64,000 bases of DNA. It comes from Roseiarcus sp963730555. GTDB taxonomy: Bacteria > Pseudomonadota > Alphaproteobacteria > Rhizobiales > Beijerinckiaceae. The position numbers were made by a program, and so were the translations under genes. The stretch is from positions 248,001 through 312,000 of the forward strand of contig CAVSSS010000013.1 of NCBI GenBank assembly GCA_963730555.1, read 5' to 3'. Below the pieces are notes generated by a model. That model was not told the origin of the DNA and did not search any database. It saw only the letters and a list, made by a program, of their open reading frames with translations. Positions 54,111 to 63,922 of the stretch are shown one piece after another. Each line of letters begins with the position of its first letter. Positions within the stretch are counted from its first letter, which is position 1.

Positions 54111-54266
54111 GGTGGCGTCCCTCTCCAATGCGCGTTTAGGCGAGCGCTTAAGAGTAGAGGGAATCGTCGGCCCAAGCCAGCAATCTCATGATGACGGCGG
54201 ACGGCGGCCTTCGGTCTTCCACGAACGTTCGTGCGACGATGGCTCGCGTCAGGCGCTGAGCTTGCC

Positions 54267-55100
54267 TCAGCCGGCGTCCTCGGTCTTGGCCGCTTTCGGC
54301 TTCGCGTCCTTCACAGGCTTGCCGAGGTCGCGCAAGGAACCGTTCTGCGCGATCATCTGGCGGATCGCCTCGACATTGGCGCGCGCCGCGTCGGGCGAGA
54401 GGTCAGCCCGGCCAACAGTCTCGGCGTCGCTGAATTTGCCCTCGAGCGCCAGCACCAAAGCGAGGTCGCCGCGCATGCGCGCGTCCGCCTTCGGGCTTGC
54501 CACGGCCTGTCTAAGGGCATCCTCGGCCTCGGGCAGTTTCTTGGCCAGAGCGAGCGAGAGCCCCATGTTGGTGAGCACGCTTGGCTCCCCCGGTGCGATC
54601 TTGAGCGCGTCACGGTAGAATTGCATCGCCGTCATGTAATCACCGAGCCGGTCGGCGACCGCCCCTCGCACGGACATAACGTCCCAGCGCGGGTCGTCGG
54701 GCGTATAGGCGTGGCTCAACACATCCTTGGCTTGCGTAAGTTGGCCGGCGTCGGCGAGAGCCTTGCCATATTCGCCGAGCACGTCGAAATCTTTCGGGGC
54801 CTTGATCGCCGCCGTCTGGATGACGGCGACGGCCTCGTTGTAGCGGGTCAGCGCCCGCAGAGCGCGCGCATATTCGATCGAAGCCGTTTTCTCGCCCGGG
54901 TTGCGGTCGTAACGCTTGCCCAATTCATCGGCGTAAGCCCTGAGCCTCGCCTCGTCCGTCGGCTGGCTCCCCGACGCGGGGATCGAGCCGGTGACGTCGC
55001 CGAAGTCGTGGCAGCCGGCGAGCGGCGCCGCGACCGCCGCGACGCAGGCGAGCAACGCTGCGCGCAGCGGGACGGGGCAGGAGGACAATCGCGGCATCAT
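54267..55100 (-). CDS. TadD-like TPR lipoprotein
   Basis: The protein begins with a lipoprotein signal (ACVAAVAAPLAGCHDFG, Cys about 30) and contains about five TPR units (for example YARALRALTRYNEAVAVIQT, DYMTAMQFYRDALKIAPGEP and NMGLSLALAKKLPEAEDALR). The last 30 residues are Lys/Ala-rich. This matches TadD-like lipoproteins of Flp/Tad pilus loci, but no other tad gene is here, so a general envelope TPR role is equally possible. The start is one of two adjacent ATGs after GGGGCTC. Confidence 0.82.
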   Translation of the reverse strand: MMPRLSSCPVPLRAALLACVAAVAAPLAGCHDFGDVTGSIPASGSQPTDEARLRAYADELGKRYDRNPGEKTASIEYARALRALTRYNEAVAVIQTAAIKAPKDFDVLGEYGKALADAGQLTQAKDVLSHAYTPDDPRWDVMSVRGAVADRLGDYMTAMQFYRDALKIAPGEPSVLTNMGLSLALAKKLPEAEDALRQAVASPKADARMRGDLALVLALEGKFSDAETVGRADLSPDAARANVEAIRQMIAQNGSLRDLGKPVKDAKPKAAKTEDAG

Positions 55101-55109
55101 GAGCCCCAA

Positions 55110-55470
55110 GGACGGACGGACCGGTGTCAGCGAGGTTCGATCCTGAACCTTGCCTCAGGCTGCCGGTCGCGCGGACCCGCCATGCTTTGGATGGTCCTCG
55201 AATAACCCGTGGCAGGCTTGACAATAAAACTTGCCCGATTTTATCATCGTCATGCTGTTAAACGAATGTCTTTTTAGCCATCGCGCCAGGAGCGGCTTGC
55301 CTCTGGCGCGCCTTTCTCGCGCAAGGCTCTATTGAAGCAGGCCCGACCGCGTTGGCGTGGAGCTTCGCGTATTTGTCGCCGACCTTGTCCAGATTGGAAC
55401 CGACGCCACCTCACAATCCAAGCGCTTCCTCCGCAACAATTGGCGCGGTCGCCCCTTCCGGCGCGGCGCC
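55110..55470. other. 361-base gap, nothing firm
   Basis: The gap holds the upstream region of the TadD-like gene, with an AT-rich GACAATAAAACTTGCC near 55219. The minus-strand frame reading through 55274-55470 is only the out-of-frame tail of the frameshifted dehydrogenase. No independent gene is supported. Confidence 0.4.
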
Positions 55471-56437
55471 CTAGGGAGCGTTCACGACGCGAATGGGCTT
55501 GCCGTCCAAGAACGCTTCCGCGTTCTCGATGCTCTGAGAATAAAACTGGCGCCACGTCTCCTCCACTCCGTAGCCGAGATGAGGCGTGAGCACGGTATGC
55601 TCGGGAGTCTCGGAGCGGATGCTCCGGCGGCAGCGGCTCCTTGTCATAGACGTCGAGCGCCGCGACGATCCTGCCGGCCCGTACAGCGGCGAGGAGAGCG
55701 GCTTCGTCGACGAGAGGCCCGCGCGACGTGTTGATCAGAATGGCGCCTGGCTTCATGCGTGCGATGTCCTCGGCGGTGATCAAGCCGCGGGTGCGCCGCG
55801 ACAAGACCATGTGCACGGAGATGACGTCGGAGCCGCTCATGAGATCCGATTTGCTGAAGAGGACGGCGCCGGCCGCTTGAGCTTTCTCTGAGGTGAGGTT
55901 CGGACTCCAGGCCGCGACCTTCATGTCGAGCGCGAGCGCATAGCGGGCGAGACGGGAGCCGAGGCGGCCGAGGCCCACGACGCCAAGCGTCTTGCCGGCA
56001 AGGTTCATGCCGACAGGCACGCCGCTCTGGAAGCCTCCGGCGCGGATGGTCTTGTCGGCGACGGGAATTGCGCGCGCGGCGGCGATCATCAGACCAAGCG
56101 CGAGCTCCGCTGTCGCATAAAGCGCCTCGCTGCGCGGCGTGTTGCAGACCGTCACTCCCTGGCGCGCGCACGCCTCGACGTCCAGCAAAGGGTTTGAAGG
56201 ACCCGTGATGCAGATCATGCGGAGCTTCGTGAGACGGCGGATCAAAGTCTCGGGAAAGGCGGTGCGCTCGCGCATGGTCAGGAGAATGTCGAAATCTTCC
56301 AGCGCGCGAGCAGCGTCGTCCTCCGAACCGAAAGCATCAGCAAAAAACACAAGCTCCGCACGAGCGGCAAGTCTGGACCAGTCGGCGCTCTTTCGCGCAA
56401 CGCTTTGCCAATCATCGAGGATCGCAATCTTCACCAT
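55471..56437 (-). CDS. D-2-hydroxyacid dehydrogenase family protein (frameshift near the end)
   Basis: The fold is that of D-isomer-specific 2-hydroxyacid dehydrogenases: catalytic-domain N-terminus KIAILDDWQSVARKSADWSR, NAD motif TLGVVGLGRLGSRLARYALA, Arg in INTSRGPLVDEAALL and Asp/Glu in ALDVYDKEPLPPEHPLRD. An extra C near 55606 shifts the frame; the true end, TVLTPHLGYGVEETWRQFYS with the catalytic His, is read in the next frame to a TAG at 55471-55473. The corrected protein is about 321 residues. The acid substrate is unknown. It is divergent from the cupin gene. Confidence 0.88.
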
Positions 56438-56547
56438 TTTCGCTTCCCACGCATTGGAATTCTGTCGGCCAGCCTAAGAGAGGACGCGTTGCCCGCGATC
56501 GGCCTGCTGCTATGCGGGCTCCGGCAGAGCAGTGCTGAAGGCGGACA

Positions 56548-57024
56548 GTGAGCATATCCTTTGTTCATTCGAAAAGCGCGGATGCGCCGATCGCGATTCC
56601 GGCGATCGGGCTCGACCTCTTGTCCGCATGGCGCCCCCGGCGAGCATGGCGCGTTCTCGATCATCGAAACCATCAACGCGCCCGGAAAGGGCCCGCCCGG
56701 CAGCATCCCGAAGCGGTGATCTTTCGCGTCCTTGAAGGACGATACCTTTATGAAATGGACGGCCGACGATTCTATGCTGAGACAGGCGATGTGATCAGCA
56801 TTCCCGGCAGCGCCGAACACGGATTTGTGAACGTCACGGACAAGCCGGCGCGCCAGTTTATCCTCATTGTTCCGGCGTTCGATGCGGCGGCCTTCTTCAC
56901 GGAGCTTGCCGGCGTGATGCGGGACGGCGTCCCCGACAAAGCCGCGCTCAACCGATTCGGCGCCAAGTGGCAGGTGGAATTCCTGGGGCCGCCGGTGAGC
57001 CTCGCCGATCAGCCGAAAGCGTGA
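56548..57024 (+). CDS. cupin-domain protein with three frameshifts
   Basis: The C-terminal two thirds form a cupin barrel (HPEAVIFRVLEGRYLYEMDG, DVISIPGSAEHGFVNVTDKP and RQFILIVPAFDAAAFFTEL). The frame is continuously open from a GTG at 56548, but residues about 27-52 are nonsense. The conserved order is recovered only by switching frames three times: …IGLDLL, then VRMAP, then GEHGAFSIIETINAPGKGPP, then HPEAV. Each switch corresponds to one missing base (near 56620, in CCCCC near 56636, and near 56701). The total loss of three bases keeps the outer frame. The role is unknown; it is probably a small sugar or metabolite-binding enzyme. Confidence 0.75.
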   Translation: MSISFVHSKSADAPIAIPAIGLDLLSAWRPRRAWRVLDHRNHQRARKGPARQHPEAVIFRVLEGRYLYEMDGRRFYAETGDVISIPGSAEHGFVNVTDKPARQFILIVPAFDAAAFFTELAGVMRDGVPDKAALNRFGAKWQVEFLGPPVSLADQPKA

Positions 57025-57178
57025 CGCTCAGGCGCTCATCCGTCTCAGCACGTCCGAAATCGATGACAGGTCCCTTGCGGACGCGGCGGCTGCGGCGCAG
57101 CGGTCGGGGCCGGACCAGGCAAACTCCGTCAGCGTCAAGCGGCGAGCCGAGCGCGTTATTCAGAAGGGGCGGAAACCC

Positions 57179-57817
57179 TCAACAGGGAATTTCGGCCGGC
57201 GTCGGCTCGGTGTGTTCGCCCACGTGTCTGAGCGCCGTCGAGGATAGGCTGGATCGCGGCCCGTGCAAGAACAGCAAGACTGGGGGCCGCATCGTCGCGA
57301 ACCGCGACGCGTCCCGCTCGGGGACCCGCCAGCGTGCAAGCGCGGCGCCGGCCGGGCTTGAGATCGCCTTCAACGTCGAGCCCGGGCGATCGATGACCGC
57401 GATCGGCGCGAGGTCAGCAATCGCGCGCCAGTGACGCCAACGGTGGAACTGGCGAAGGTTGTCGGCGCCCATGATCCAGACGAAATGGACGCTAGGCGCT
57501 CGGCGCTTGAGCCACCGAAGGGTGTCGTAAGTGAAGCGCGAGCCGATTTGCGCTTCGATGTCGCTAACGACGACCCTGGGTCCAACGTCGAGCCGGCGCG
57601 CGGCCTCCATGCGCGCTTTGAGCGCCGCGAGCCCGGTCAGCGACTTCAGTGGATTTCCGGGCGTCACCAGCCACCAGACGCGGTCGAGCTTAAGGCGGCG
57701 CAGCGCAAGCCGGGTGATGAGCGCATGTCCCTCGTGCGGCGGATTGAAGGACCCGCCGAGGAGCCCGATGCGCATTCCCGGCGCAAAGGGTGGCAGGCGA
57801 GGAACCGTCGGCGTCAC
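57179..57817 (-). CDS. nadD: nicotinate-nucleotide adenylyltransferase
   Basis: The 212-residue enzyme has the nucleotidyltransferase motif LLGGSFNPPHEGHALITRLA, WWLVTPGNPLKSLTGLAALK, VHFVWIMGADNLRQFHRWRH and the ISSTALR-like end motif SSLSSTALRHVGE. It joins nicotinate mononucleotide and ATP to form NaAD in NAD synthesis. The GTG start overlaps the prfA stop by four bases; an ATG 42 bases inside (MRIGLLGG) is an alternative. In most relatives nadD sits with rsfS and rlmH, so the prfA linkage is notable. Confidence 0.9.
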   Translation of the reverse strand: MTPTVPRLPPFAPGMRIGLLGGSFNPPHEGHALITRLALRRLKLDRVWWLVTPGNPLKSLTGLAALKARMEAARRLDVGPRVVVSDIEAQIGSRFTYDTLRWLKRRAPSVHFVWIMGADNLRQFHRWRHWRAIADLAPIAVIDRPGSTLKAISSPAGAALARWRVPERDASRFATMRPPVLLFLHGPRSSLSSTALRHVGEHTEPTPAEIPC

Positions 57818-58890
57818 GACGCCGCCTGCGCGGCCAAGAGCTCCGCCTGACGCTCGGCCGTGAGCGCATCGATGATTTCGTCCAGTCCCTCGCCCTCCAT
57901 GATGCGGTCAAGTGAATAGAGGGTCAGATTGATGCGATGGTCGGTCACCCGCCCTTGCGGGAAATTATAAGTGCGGATGCGCTGCGACCGGTCGCCGGAG
58001 CCGACCTGGGAGCGCCGGGCCTCAGCGCGGTCGGCGTCGAGCTTCTGATTCTGGGCGTCGAGGATGCGTGAGCGTAAGAGGGCCATCGCCTTGGTGCGGT
58101 TGCGATGCTGGGACCGCTCCTCCTGCATCGCGACGACCACGCCGGTCGGCAGGTGGGTGATGCGGATCGCCGATTCGGTCTTGTTGACATGCTGGCCGCC
58201 GGCGCCAGAGGAGCGGTAGGTGTCGATCTTGAGATCGACCTCGTTGATGACGAAGTCCGCCTCTTCCGCGATCGGCAGCACGGCGACGGTCGCAGCCGAG
58301 GTGTGGATGCGCCCCTGCGTCTCGGTCGCCGGCACGCGCTGCACCCGATGGACCCCGCTTTCGAACTTGAGCCGGGCGAAAACGCCACGGCCGGAAATTT
58401 CGGCGACGATTTCCTTGAACCCACCCGCCGTTCCCTCGCTCGACGACAGGACTTCGACCTTCCAGCGTTTCCGCTCGGCATATTTGACGTACATGCGAAA
58501 CAAGTCGCCGGCGAACAAAGCCGCCTCGTCTCCGCCCGTGCCGGCCCGGACCTCGAGGATCGCATTGCCTTCGTCCGCCGCGTCCTTGGGCAGAAGCGCG
58601 ATCTGGATAGACTTGGACATCGCTTCCGCTTCCGCGTCGGCGACGGCGAGTTCATCGCTCGCCATCGCGCGCATGTCCGGGTCGAGATCAGGCTCCCTCA
58701 GCATCGCGGCGAGATCGGCGCGCTCCTTTTGCTTGGCCATGAAAGCCTGGATCGCCGCGACCACCGGCTCAAGCTCGCTGAGCTCGCGCGACAACGCGGA
58801 ATATTGGGCTCCGGACGCGCCCTCGGCGAGCCGAGCGGAGATCTCCTGGTGACGGCGGAGGATGAGATCGAGATTGTCGTTGGCGGCCAT
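57814..58890 (-). CDS. prfA: peptide chain release factor 1
   Basis: The 358-residue protein has all class I release factor features: the GGQ motif in SSGAGGQHVNKTESAIRITH, the PxT stop-recognition element region (VPATETQGRIHTSAATVAVL), LPTGVVVAMQEERSQHRNRT and the C-terminal RIRTYNFPQGRVTDHRINLT. It recognises UAA and UAG and releases the peptide at the ribosome. It lies between ptsP (upstream, 49-base gap) and nadD (downstream, overlapping). The prmC methyltransferase gene that usually follows prfA is not here. Confidence 0.97.
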   Translation of the reverse strand: MAANDNLDLILRRHQEISARLAEGASGAQYSALSRELSELEPVVAAIQAFMAKQKERADLAAMLREPDLDPDMRAMASDELAVADAEAEAMSKSIQIALLPKDAADEGNAILEVRAGTGGDEAALFAGDLFRMYVKYAERKRWKVEVLSSSEGTAGGFKEIVAEISGRGVFARLKFESGVHRVQRVPATETQGRIHTSAATVAVLPIAEEADFVINEVDLKIDTYRSSGAGGQHVNKTESAIRITHLPTGVVVAMQEERSQHRNRTKAMALLRSRILDAQNQKLDADRAEARRSQVGSGDRSQRIRTYNFPQGRVTDHRINLTLYSLDRIMEGEGLDEIIDALTAERQAELLAAQAAS

Positions 58891-58939
58891 GTGTGAGCTC
58901 GAGAAGCGGAAGCGGCGGGGGTTAAGGACGCTCGCGTCG

Positions 58940-61223
58940 CTAGAGGCGCACTTGGAGCCGTTCCGCCAGCCGCTGGAGCGGTCCGCGCAGGGATGCGTCC
59001 TCGCGCCCCTTGGCGAGCATCGCCTCGACCTCGCGCTCCACCTCGGCGATATTGAGCGACAGCGTCATCGCCTTGACCGGCCCGATCGAGGTCGCCGACA
59101 TCGACAATTCGCGGTAGCCGATCGCTATCAGCGCCATGGCTTCAAGGGGCTCTCCGCCCATTTCCCCACACAAAGTCACCGGCGTTCCATGTCGGGCGCC
59201 GGCTTCGGCGATCGAGCGCAGAGCGCGCAGGAAGCCGACGCTCAGCGGATCGAAGCGGCTGGAGACCCGCCGGTTGTCGCGATCGGCGGCGTACAAATAT
59301 TGCATAAGGTCGTTCGAGCCGACCGAAAGGAAGTCGGCGGCGGCGGCGATCTCGTCGAGCTGCCACAAGAGCGACGGCACTTCGACCATGACCCCGAGGC
59401 TGACGGCGCTCGGCGGCTCATAGCCGTGGCTGGCGCTCCAAGCGAGCTCGCGGTCGAACATCGCCCGCGCGACCCGGAACTCGTCGACGGTCGAAACCAT
59501 GGGCGCCATGACCCTGAGGTCGCGCCCCGTAGCGGCGCGGATAAACGCACGGAATTGCATCTTCAGCAGCGCCGGGCGATCGAGCCCGATGCGCAGAGCA
59601 CGCCAGCCAAGCGCGGGATTCTCCTCCTCGAAGCCCTTCATGTAAGGCAAGAGCTTGTCGCCGCCGATGTCGAGCGTGCGGAAGGTGACCGGCCGGTCGC
59701 CGGCGGCGTCGAGGATGGCGCGATAAAGCTGCTTCTGCGCACCTGGCCGGGGAAAGCGCGCGGCGAGCATGAACTGCAATTCGGTGCGGAACAGGCCGAT
59801 CGATTTTGCCCCGGTCTCCGCCAAGTGCGGCATGTCGACGAGGAGCCCGGCGTTCATGTGCAGGCCGATCGAGACGCCGTCGACGCTGACGGTCGGCGTA
59901 TCGCGGAGCGCCCGATATTGCGCCTGGCGCCGGGCCCGCATCCGCGCCTTTTCGGCATAGGCCGCTTCTACGTCCGCCGGCGGGCGCAGATGGATCTCGC
60001 CCGCGTCCCCGTCGACAATTATGGCGTCGCCATGCTCGACGATCTCGGAGATATTGGCGATATCGCTGACGGCTGGAATGGCGAGCGCGCGGGCGACGAT
60101 GGCGATGTGGCTCGAGGCGCCGGCCTCCTCTACAACCAAACCCCGTAGCCGGACGCGATCATAATCGAGCAGCGCCGCCGGGCTCATCGAACGGGCGACA
60201 AGGATGGCGTTTTCCGGCAATTCGTCCGGCAGCAAAACCAGGCTTTGGCCCGCGAGTTGATGCAGCAGGCGATTGGCGATGTCGGTCAGGTCGTGGAGCC
60301 GATCGCGCAAATAGGGATCAGTCTGGCGCTGCAGCTTGGCGCGTGCGTCATTGTGTACCCGCTCGACTGCGGCCTCAGCGGTCAGGCCGGAGCTGACAGC
60401 CTCACGCAGCCGGCGCAGCCAGCCGCGATCGTGGGCGATCATTCGGAAGGCCTCCAGCACGTCGCGGTGCTCGCCGCCTACGCCGTCGTCGCTGCGGTCG
60501 ATCAGATCATCGACCGAGGCGCGCATGGCGCTGATCGCCGTCTCGAGCCGAATGAGCTCGGATTCCACGTCGTCGGCGACGATCGTGGAGACCGTGACGC
60601 GCGGCTGGTGCATCACCACATGCCCGAGCCCGAGACCATCGGCGATGCCGATGCCTTTGAGCGACATTTGCCGGCGCACGGCGATCGGCGCGCCCTGGGC
60701 GGCTATCCCCTGCAGCTCGCCGGACGCGATCATCTCGGCGAGCAACATGGCTGTCGTTTGCAGCGCCTCGAGTCTCCTCCTCCGAATAGGCGCGCCGCGC
60801 GCGGTTTTGCACCACCAGCACCCCGATCGTGGCGCCGCCGCGCAAAACAGGCACGCCGAGGAACGACTGGTAGATTTCTTCGCCCGTCTCGGGTCTGTAG
60901 GAAAAGGCGGGATGGTGCTGCGCGTCCGACAGCGCCAGCGGTTCGGCGCTGGAGACGATGAGGCCGACAAGCCCCTCGCCTGGCCGCATCGTGGTCAGAT
61001 GGACCGCCTCGCGGTTGAGGCCCTCGGTGGCGAACAACTCCATCGCTCCGTCAGCGCGCACGACGTAAAGCGAGCACACCTCCGCCACCATGTTGGAGGC
61101 GATGAGGACGACGATGCGGTCCAGGCGCGCCTGGGCGGTGACAGGCTCCGCCATCACCTCGCGGAGCCGCCGCAACAACAGACGCGGTCCGCCCGGCGCG
61201 CGCATCAAAAACGTCCTATCCAT
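58940..61223 (-). CDS. ptsP: phosphoenolpyruvate-protein phosphotransferase PtsP (EI-Ntr), frameshifted
   Basis: An N-terminal GAF domain (LDRIVVLIASNMVAEVCSLY, MRPGEGLVGLIVSSAEPLAL and FLGVPVLRGGATIGVLVVQN) is followed by EI domains: the phosphorylated His in EEAGASSHIAIVARALAIPA, the TIM barrel with SIGLFRTELQFMLAARFPRP, and LCGEMGGEPLEAMALIAIGY. EI-Ntr passes phosphate from PEP to NPr and so to EIIA-Ntr, linking nitrogen and carbon status to regulation. One extra A near 60771 in GGAGGAGGAGAC splits the GAF part from the rest; the span is one base over a multiple of three. Several starts (61265, 61223, 61205) are possible. Confidence 0.92.
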
Positions 61224-61399
61224 CACCGGCCGATGGGTCGGCCGGTTGAACCATGCAATGATCACGCCGAAGGGAAGCCGCTCCCCGGAATGCGCTTCCC
61301 TCCCGTGTCCTCAATAAGCTTTGTCGCGGTATAGAAACGAAATGCGGGCGCGGCAAGGCCGGACTGCGCGCCCTTTATCGGGACCCGCGGACCCGGCCT

Positions 61400-63088
61400 T
61401 CAGGGCGCCCTGAGCAGCGCCGAAGTCCTCGCAGCTCCAGTCGCCCGGGCGGCGAGAACCTCGTCGAGCCAATCCGGCCGCATCTCGGGCACCGAGGACA
61501 GAAGCAATTCAGTATATGGATGATAGGGTGGCGAGAACACTGTGGCGGTGTCGCCGCTCGCCACCATCTTGCCCTTCAGCATCACCGCAACCTTGTTGGC
61601 TATTCGTTTCACCGTTCCGAGATCGTGGGTAATGAAAAGATAGGCCACCCCCAGATCGTCTTGCAGCTTCTTCAGCAAACGGAGAATCTCTTCTCCCACC
61701 AGCTGATCGAGAGCGGAGGTGACCTCGTCGCAGATGATGAGATCAGGTTCGGCGGCGAGCGCCCGCGCGATCGACACGCGCTGCTTCTGCCCGCCGGACA
61801 ATTCGCTGGTCTTGCGGTTGATGAAGGATTCCGGCAGATCCATTTGCCCTAACAGTTCCGCCACCCGCGCGCGCACTTCCTGCCGCGATCGGTTGAAGTA
61901 GAAGGCCACTGGCCTGCCGATCGTCTCGAGCAAGGTGTGCTGTGGATTGAGCGCGACGTCGGGCATCTGGTAGATCATCTGCACCCGGCGCAATTGGTCC
62001 TTGGTGCGATCCTTGAGTCGCGGCGATAGGCTTGTCCCGTTGAAGCGCACGTCGCCGGCGATCCGCGGCAAGAGGCCGGTGATGACTCGCGCTAAAGTCG
62101 ATTTGCCCGAACCCGACTCCCCGACCACGGCCACGGTGTCGCCCTTACGCACTTCGAGACTGACGTCATCGATGACTTTGGGCTTGCCCGGATAGTCGGC
62201 GCTAACGTGGTCGATGGCGAGGATTGGGACTTCGGCGGCGACGTTGGCGTCTACGAAATTGTGGTCAGCGACGCGTTCAGTCACCAGTCGCCGCGTATAG
62301 TCCTCTTTCGGCTCAAGCAGGATTTGCCGTGAATCGCCGAATTCGACTATTTTGCCGCGCCTTAGCACCATGATGCGGTCGGCGATCTGGGCGACGACGG
62401 CGAGGTCGTGGGTAATGTAAAGCGCCGCCGTGCCATGCTCGCGGATCAGCTTACGGAAAGCGGCGAGGCATTCGACCTGAGTCGTCACGTCAAGCGCGGT
62501 GGTAGGCTCATCGAAGATGAGAATGTCGGGCCTGGCGACCATCGCCATCGCCGCCATCACGCGTTGGAGCTGGCCGCCGGAAACCTGATGCGGATAGCGC
62601 GACCCGATCGTCTCGGGGCTCGGCAGATCGAGCTGCTTGAACAGGCTGACCGCCTCCGCACGCGCCTGCCCCGGCGACAAGACGCCATGCCGCACCGCAG
62701 CCTCGCAGACCTGCTCCATCAGCGTATGAGCAGGATTGAACGAGGCCGCCGCGCTCTGGGCGATATAGGCGATCTTCGGGCCGCGCAGCTCGCGGCGTTC
62801 ATTCGGGCTGACCGCGCGGATGTCCGTGTCGCCGAAGATAATATTGCCGCCGACGATATGGCAGTCGCGGCGGGTGTAGCCCATCGAGGCAAGTCCGATG
62901 GTCGACTTGCCGGCGCCCGATTCGCCGATGAGACCGATCACTTCCCCGCGCCGCAATTGCAGCGACACGTCATCGACTAGAACTGGCCCTTCGCCAGCAT
63001 CCGTGCGCACCGCAACCCTCATGTCGCGAATGTCCAGGATGATGGGATTGTCCTCAGACCTGAGCGCGTCCCGAGTTTGATCGTTCAT
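61400..63088 (-). CDS. dual-ATPase component of a peptide/nickel-type ABC transporter
   Basis: The protein (562 residues from the ATG after GGGAGAAGG) contains two complete ABC ATPase domains in tandem. The first has Walker A LIGESGAGKSTIGLASMGYT and signature YPHQVSGGQLQRVMAAMAMV. The second has VVGESGSGKSTLARVITGLL, MIYQMPDVALNPQHTLLETI and SELSGGQKQRVSIARALAAE. This DppD-DppF fusion powers uptake of peptides, nickel or related solutes. Its start overlaps the permease stop by four bases. The binding protein is not in the window, so the substrate is unknown. Confidence 0.93.
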   Translation of the reverse strand: MNDQTRDALRSEDNPIILDIRDMRVAVRTDAGEGPVLVDDVSLQLRRGEVIGLIGESGAGKSTIGLASMGYTRRDCHIVGGNIIFGDTDIRAVSPNERRELRGPKIAYIAQSAAASFNPAHTLMEQVCEAAVRHGVLSPGQARAEAVSLFKQLDLPSPETIGSRYPHQVSGGQLQRVMAAMAMVARPDILIFDEPTTALDVTTQVECLAAFRKLIREHGTAALYITHDLAVVAQIADRIMVLRRGKIVEFGDSRQILLEPKEDYTRRLVTERVADHNFVDANVAAEVPILAIDHVSADYPGKPKVIDDVSLEVRKGDTVAVVGESGSGKSTLARVITGLLPRIAGDVRFNGTSLSPRLKDRTKDQLRRVQMIYQMPDVALNPQHTLLETIGRPVAFYFNRSRQEVRARVAELLGQMDLPESFINRKTSELSGGQKQRVSIARALAAEPDLIICDEVTSALDQLVGEEILRLLKKLQDDLGVAYLFITHDLGTVKRIANKVAVMLKGKMVASGDTATVFSPPYHPYTELLLSSVPEMRPDWLDEVLAARATGAARTSALLRAP

Positions 63089-63912
63089 GCGCCTTCTCCC
63101 TGGCCTCGGGAATGAATTGCGAGCATCCAGTCGACGACGAAATTGACGCCGATGGTCAAGATCGCGATCGCGGCTGCGGGATAGAGCGGCGCCGCGGAGC
63201 CGAAATTGATCATGTCGCGGTAGTCCCTCACCATGCTGCCCCAGTCGGCGTCGGGGGGCTGCACGCCGAGCCCGAGAAAACTGAGCGCTGCGATGAACAG
63301 AAACGTGAAACAAAAACGCAAGCCGAACTCAGCCGTCAGCGGTGGAATGGCGTTGGGCAGGACCTCGCGTCGGACAATCCACCACCACCCTTCGCCGCGC
63401 AGGCGAGCCGCCTCGACGAATTCCAGGCTGACGATATTGACGGCCACCGACCTCGCCAGCCGAAACACCTTGGTCGAATCGAGAATGGCGATCGTGATGA
63501 TGAGCACTGGGAGCGCCGTGCCGAGCACCGAGAGGATGACGAAGGCGAAGATGAGCGTCGGCATGGACAAGATGAGGTCGACGAGGCGTGACAGCGCCTG
63601 ATCGACCCATCCGCCCGTAACCGCAGCGGCAAAGCCGGTGATGACGCCAATGAGGAAGGAAAGGGCGGTTATGACCAGCGCAAGGCCGATCGACATGCGC
63701 GCGCCATAGATCAGACGGCTCACGATATCGCGTCCAAGATTGTCAAGCCCGAGCCAATGCGTCGCGTCGGGATCCGCCCAGGCGTCGCCGAGCGGCGTCG
63801 CCTGATCGAAAGGCGCAATCAGCGGCGCCAGCAGCGCGACGAGCAGATTGATGACGACAATGACGATGCCGATCTGCGCCGTGATGCTCAGTTTGTAGCC
63901 GCGGATGCGCAT
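63085..63912 (-). CDS. ABC transporter permease, DppC family
   Basis: The 275-residue inner-membrane protein has the N-terminal OppC/DppC pattern (APLIAPFDQATPLGDAWADP, HWLGLDNLGRDIVSRLIYGA), five or six membrane segments and the ATPase-coupling EAA loop FVEAARLRGEGWWWIVRREV, ending in FLGLGVQPPDADWGSMVRDY. It forms one half of the transport channel for the ATPase encoded just downstream. It begins ten bases after the end of the DppB-type partner. Confidence 0.93.
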   Translation of the reverse strand: MRIRGYKLSITAQIGIVIVVINLLVALLAPLIAPFDQATPLGDAWADPDATHWLGLDNLGRDIVSRLIYGARMSIGLALVITALSFLIGVITGFAAAVTGGWVDQALSRLVDLILSMPTLIFAFVILSVLGTALPVLIITIAILDSTKVFRLARSVAVNIVSLEFVEAARLRGEGWWWIVRREVLPNAIPPLTAEFGLRFCFTFLFIAALSFLGLGVQPPDADWGSMVRDYRDMINFGSAAPLYPAAAIAILTIGVNFVVDWMLAIHSRGQGEGA

Positions 63913-63922
63913 AGGGCCCTGA

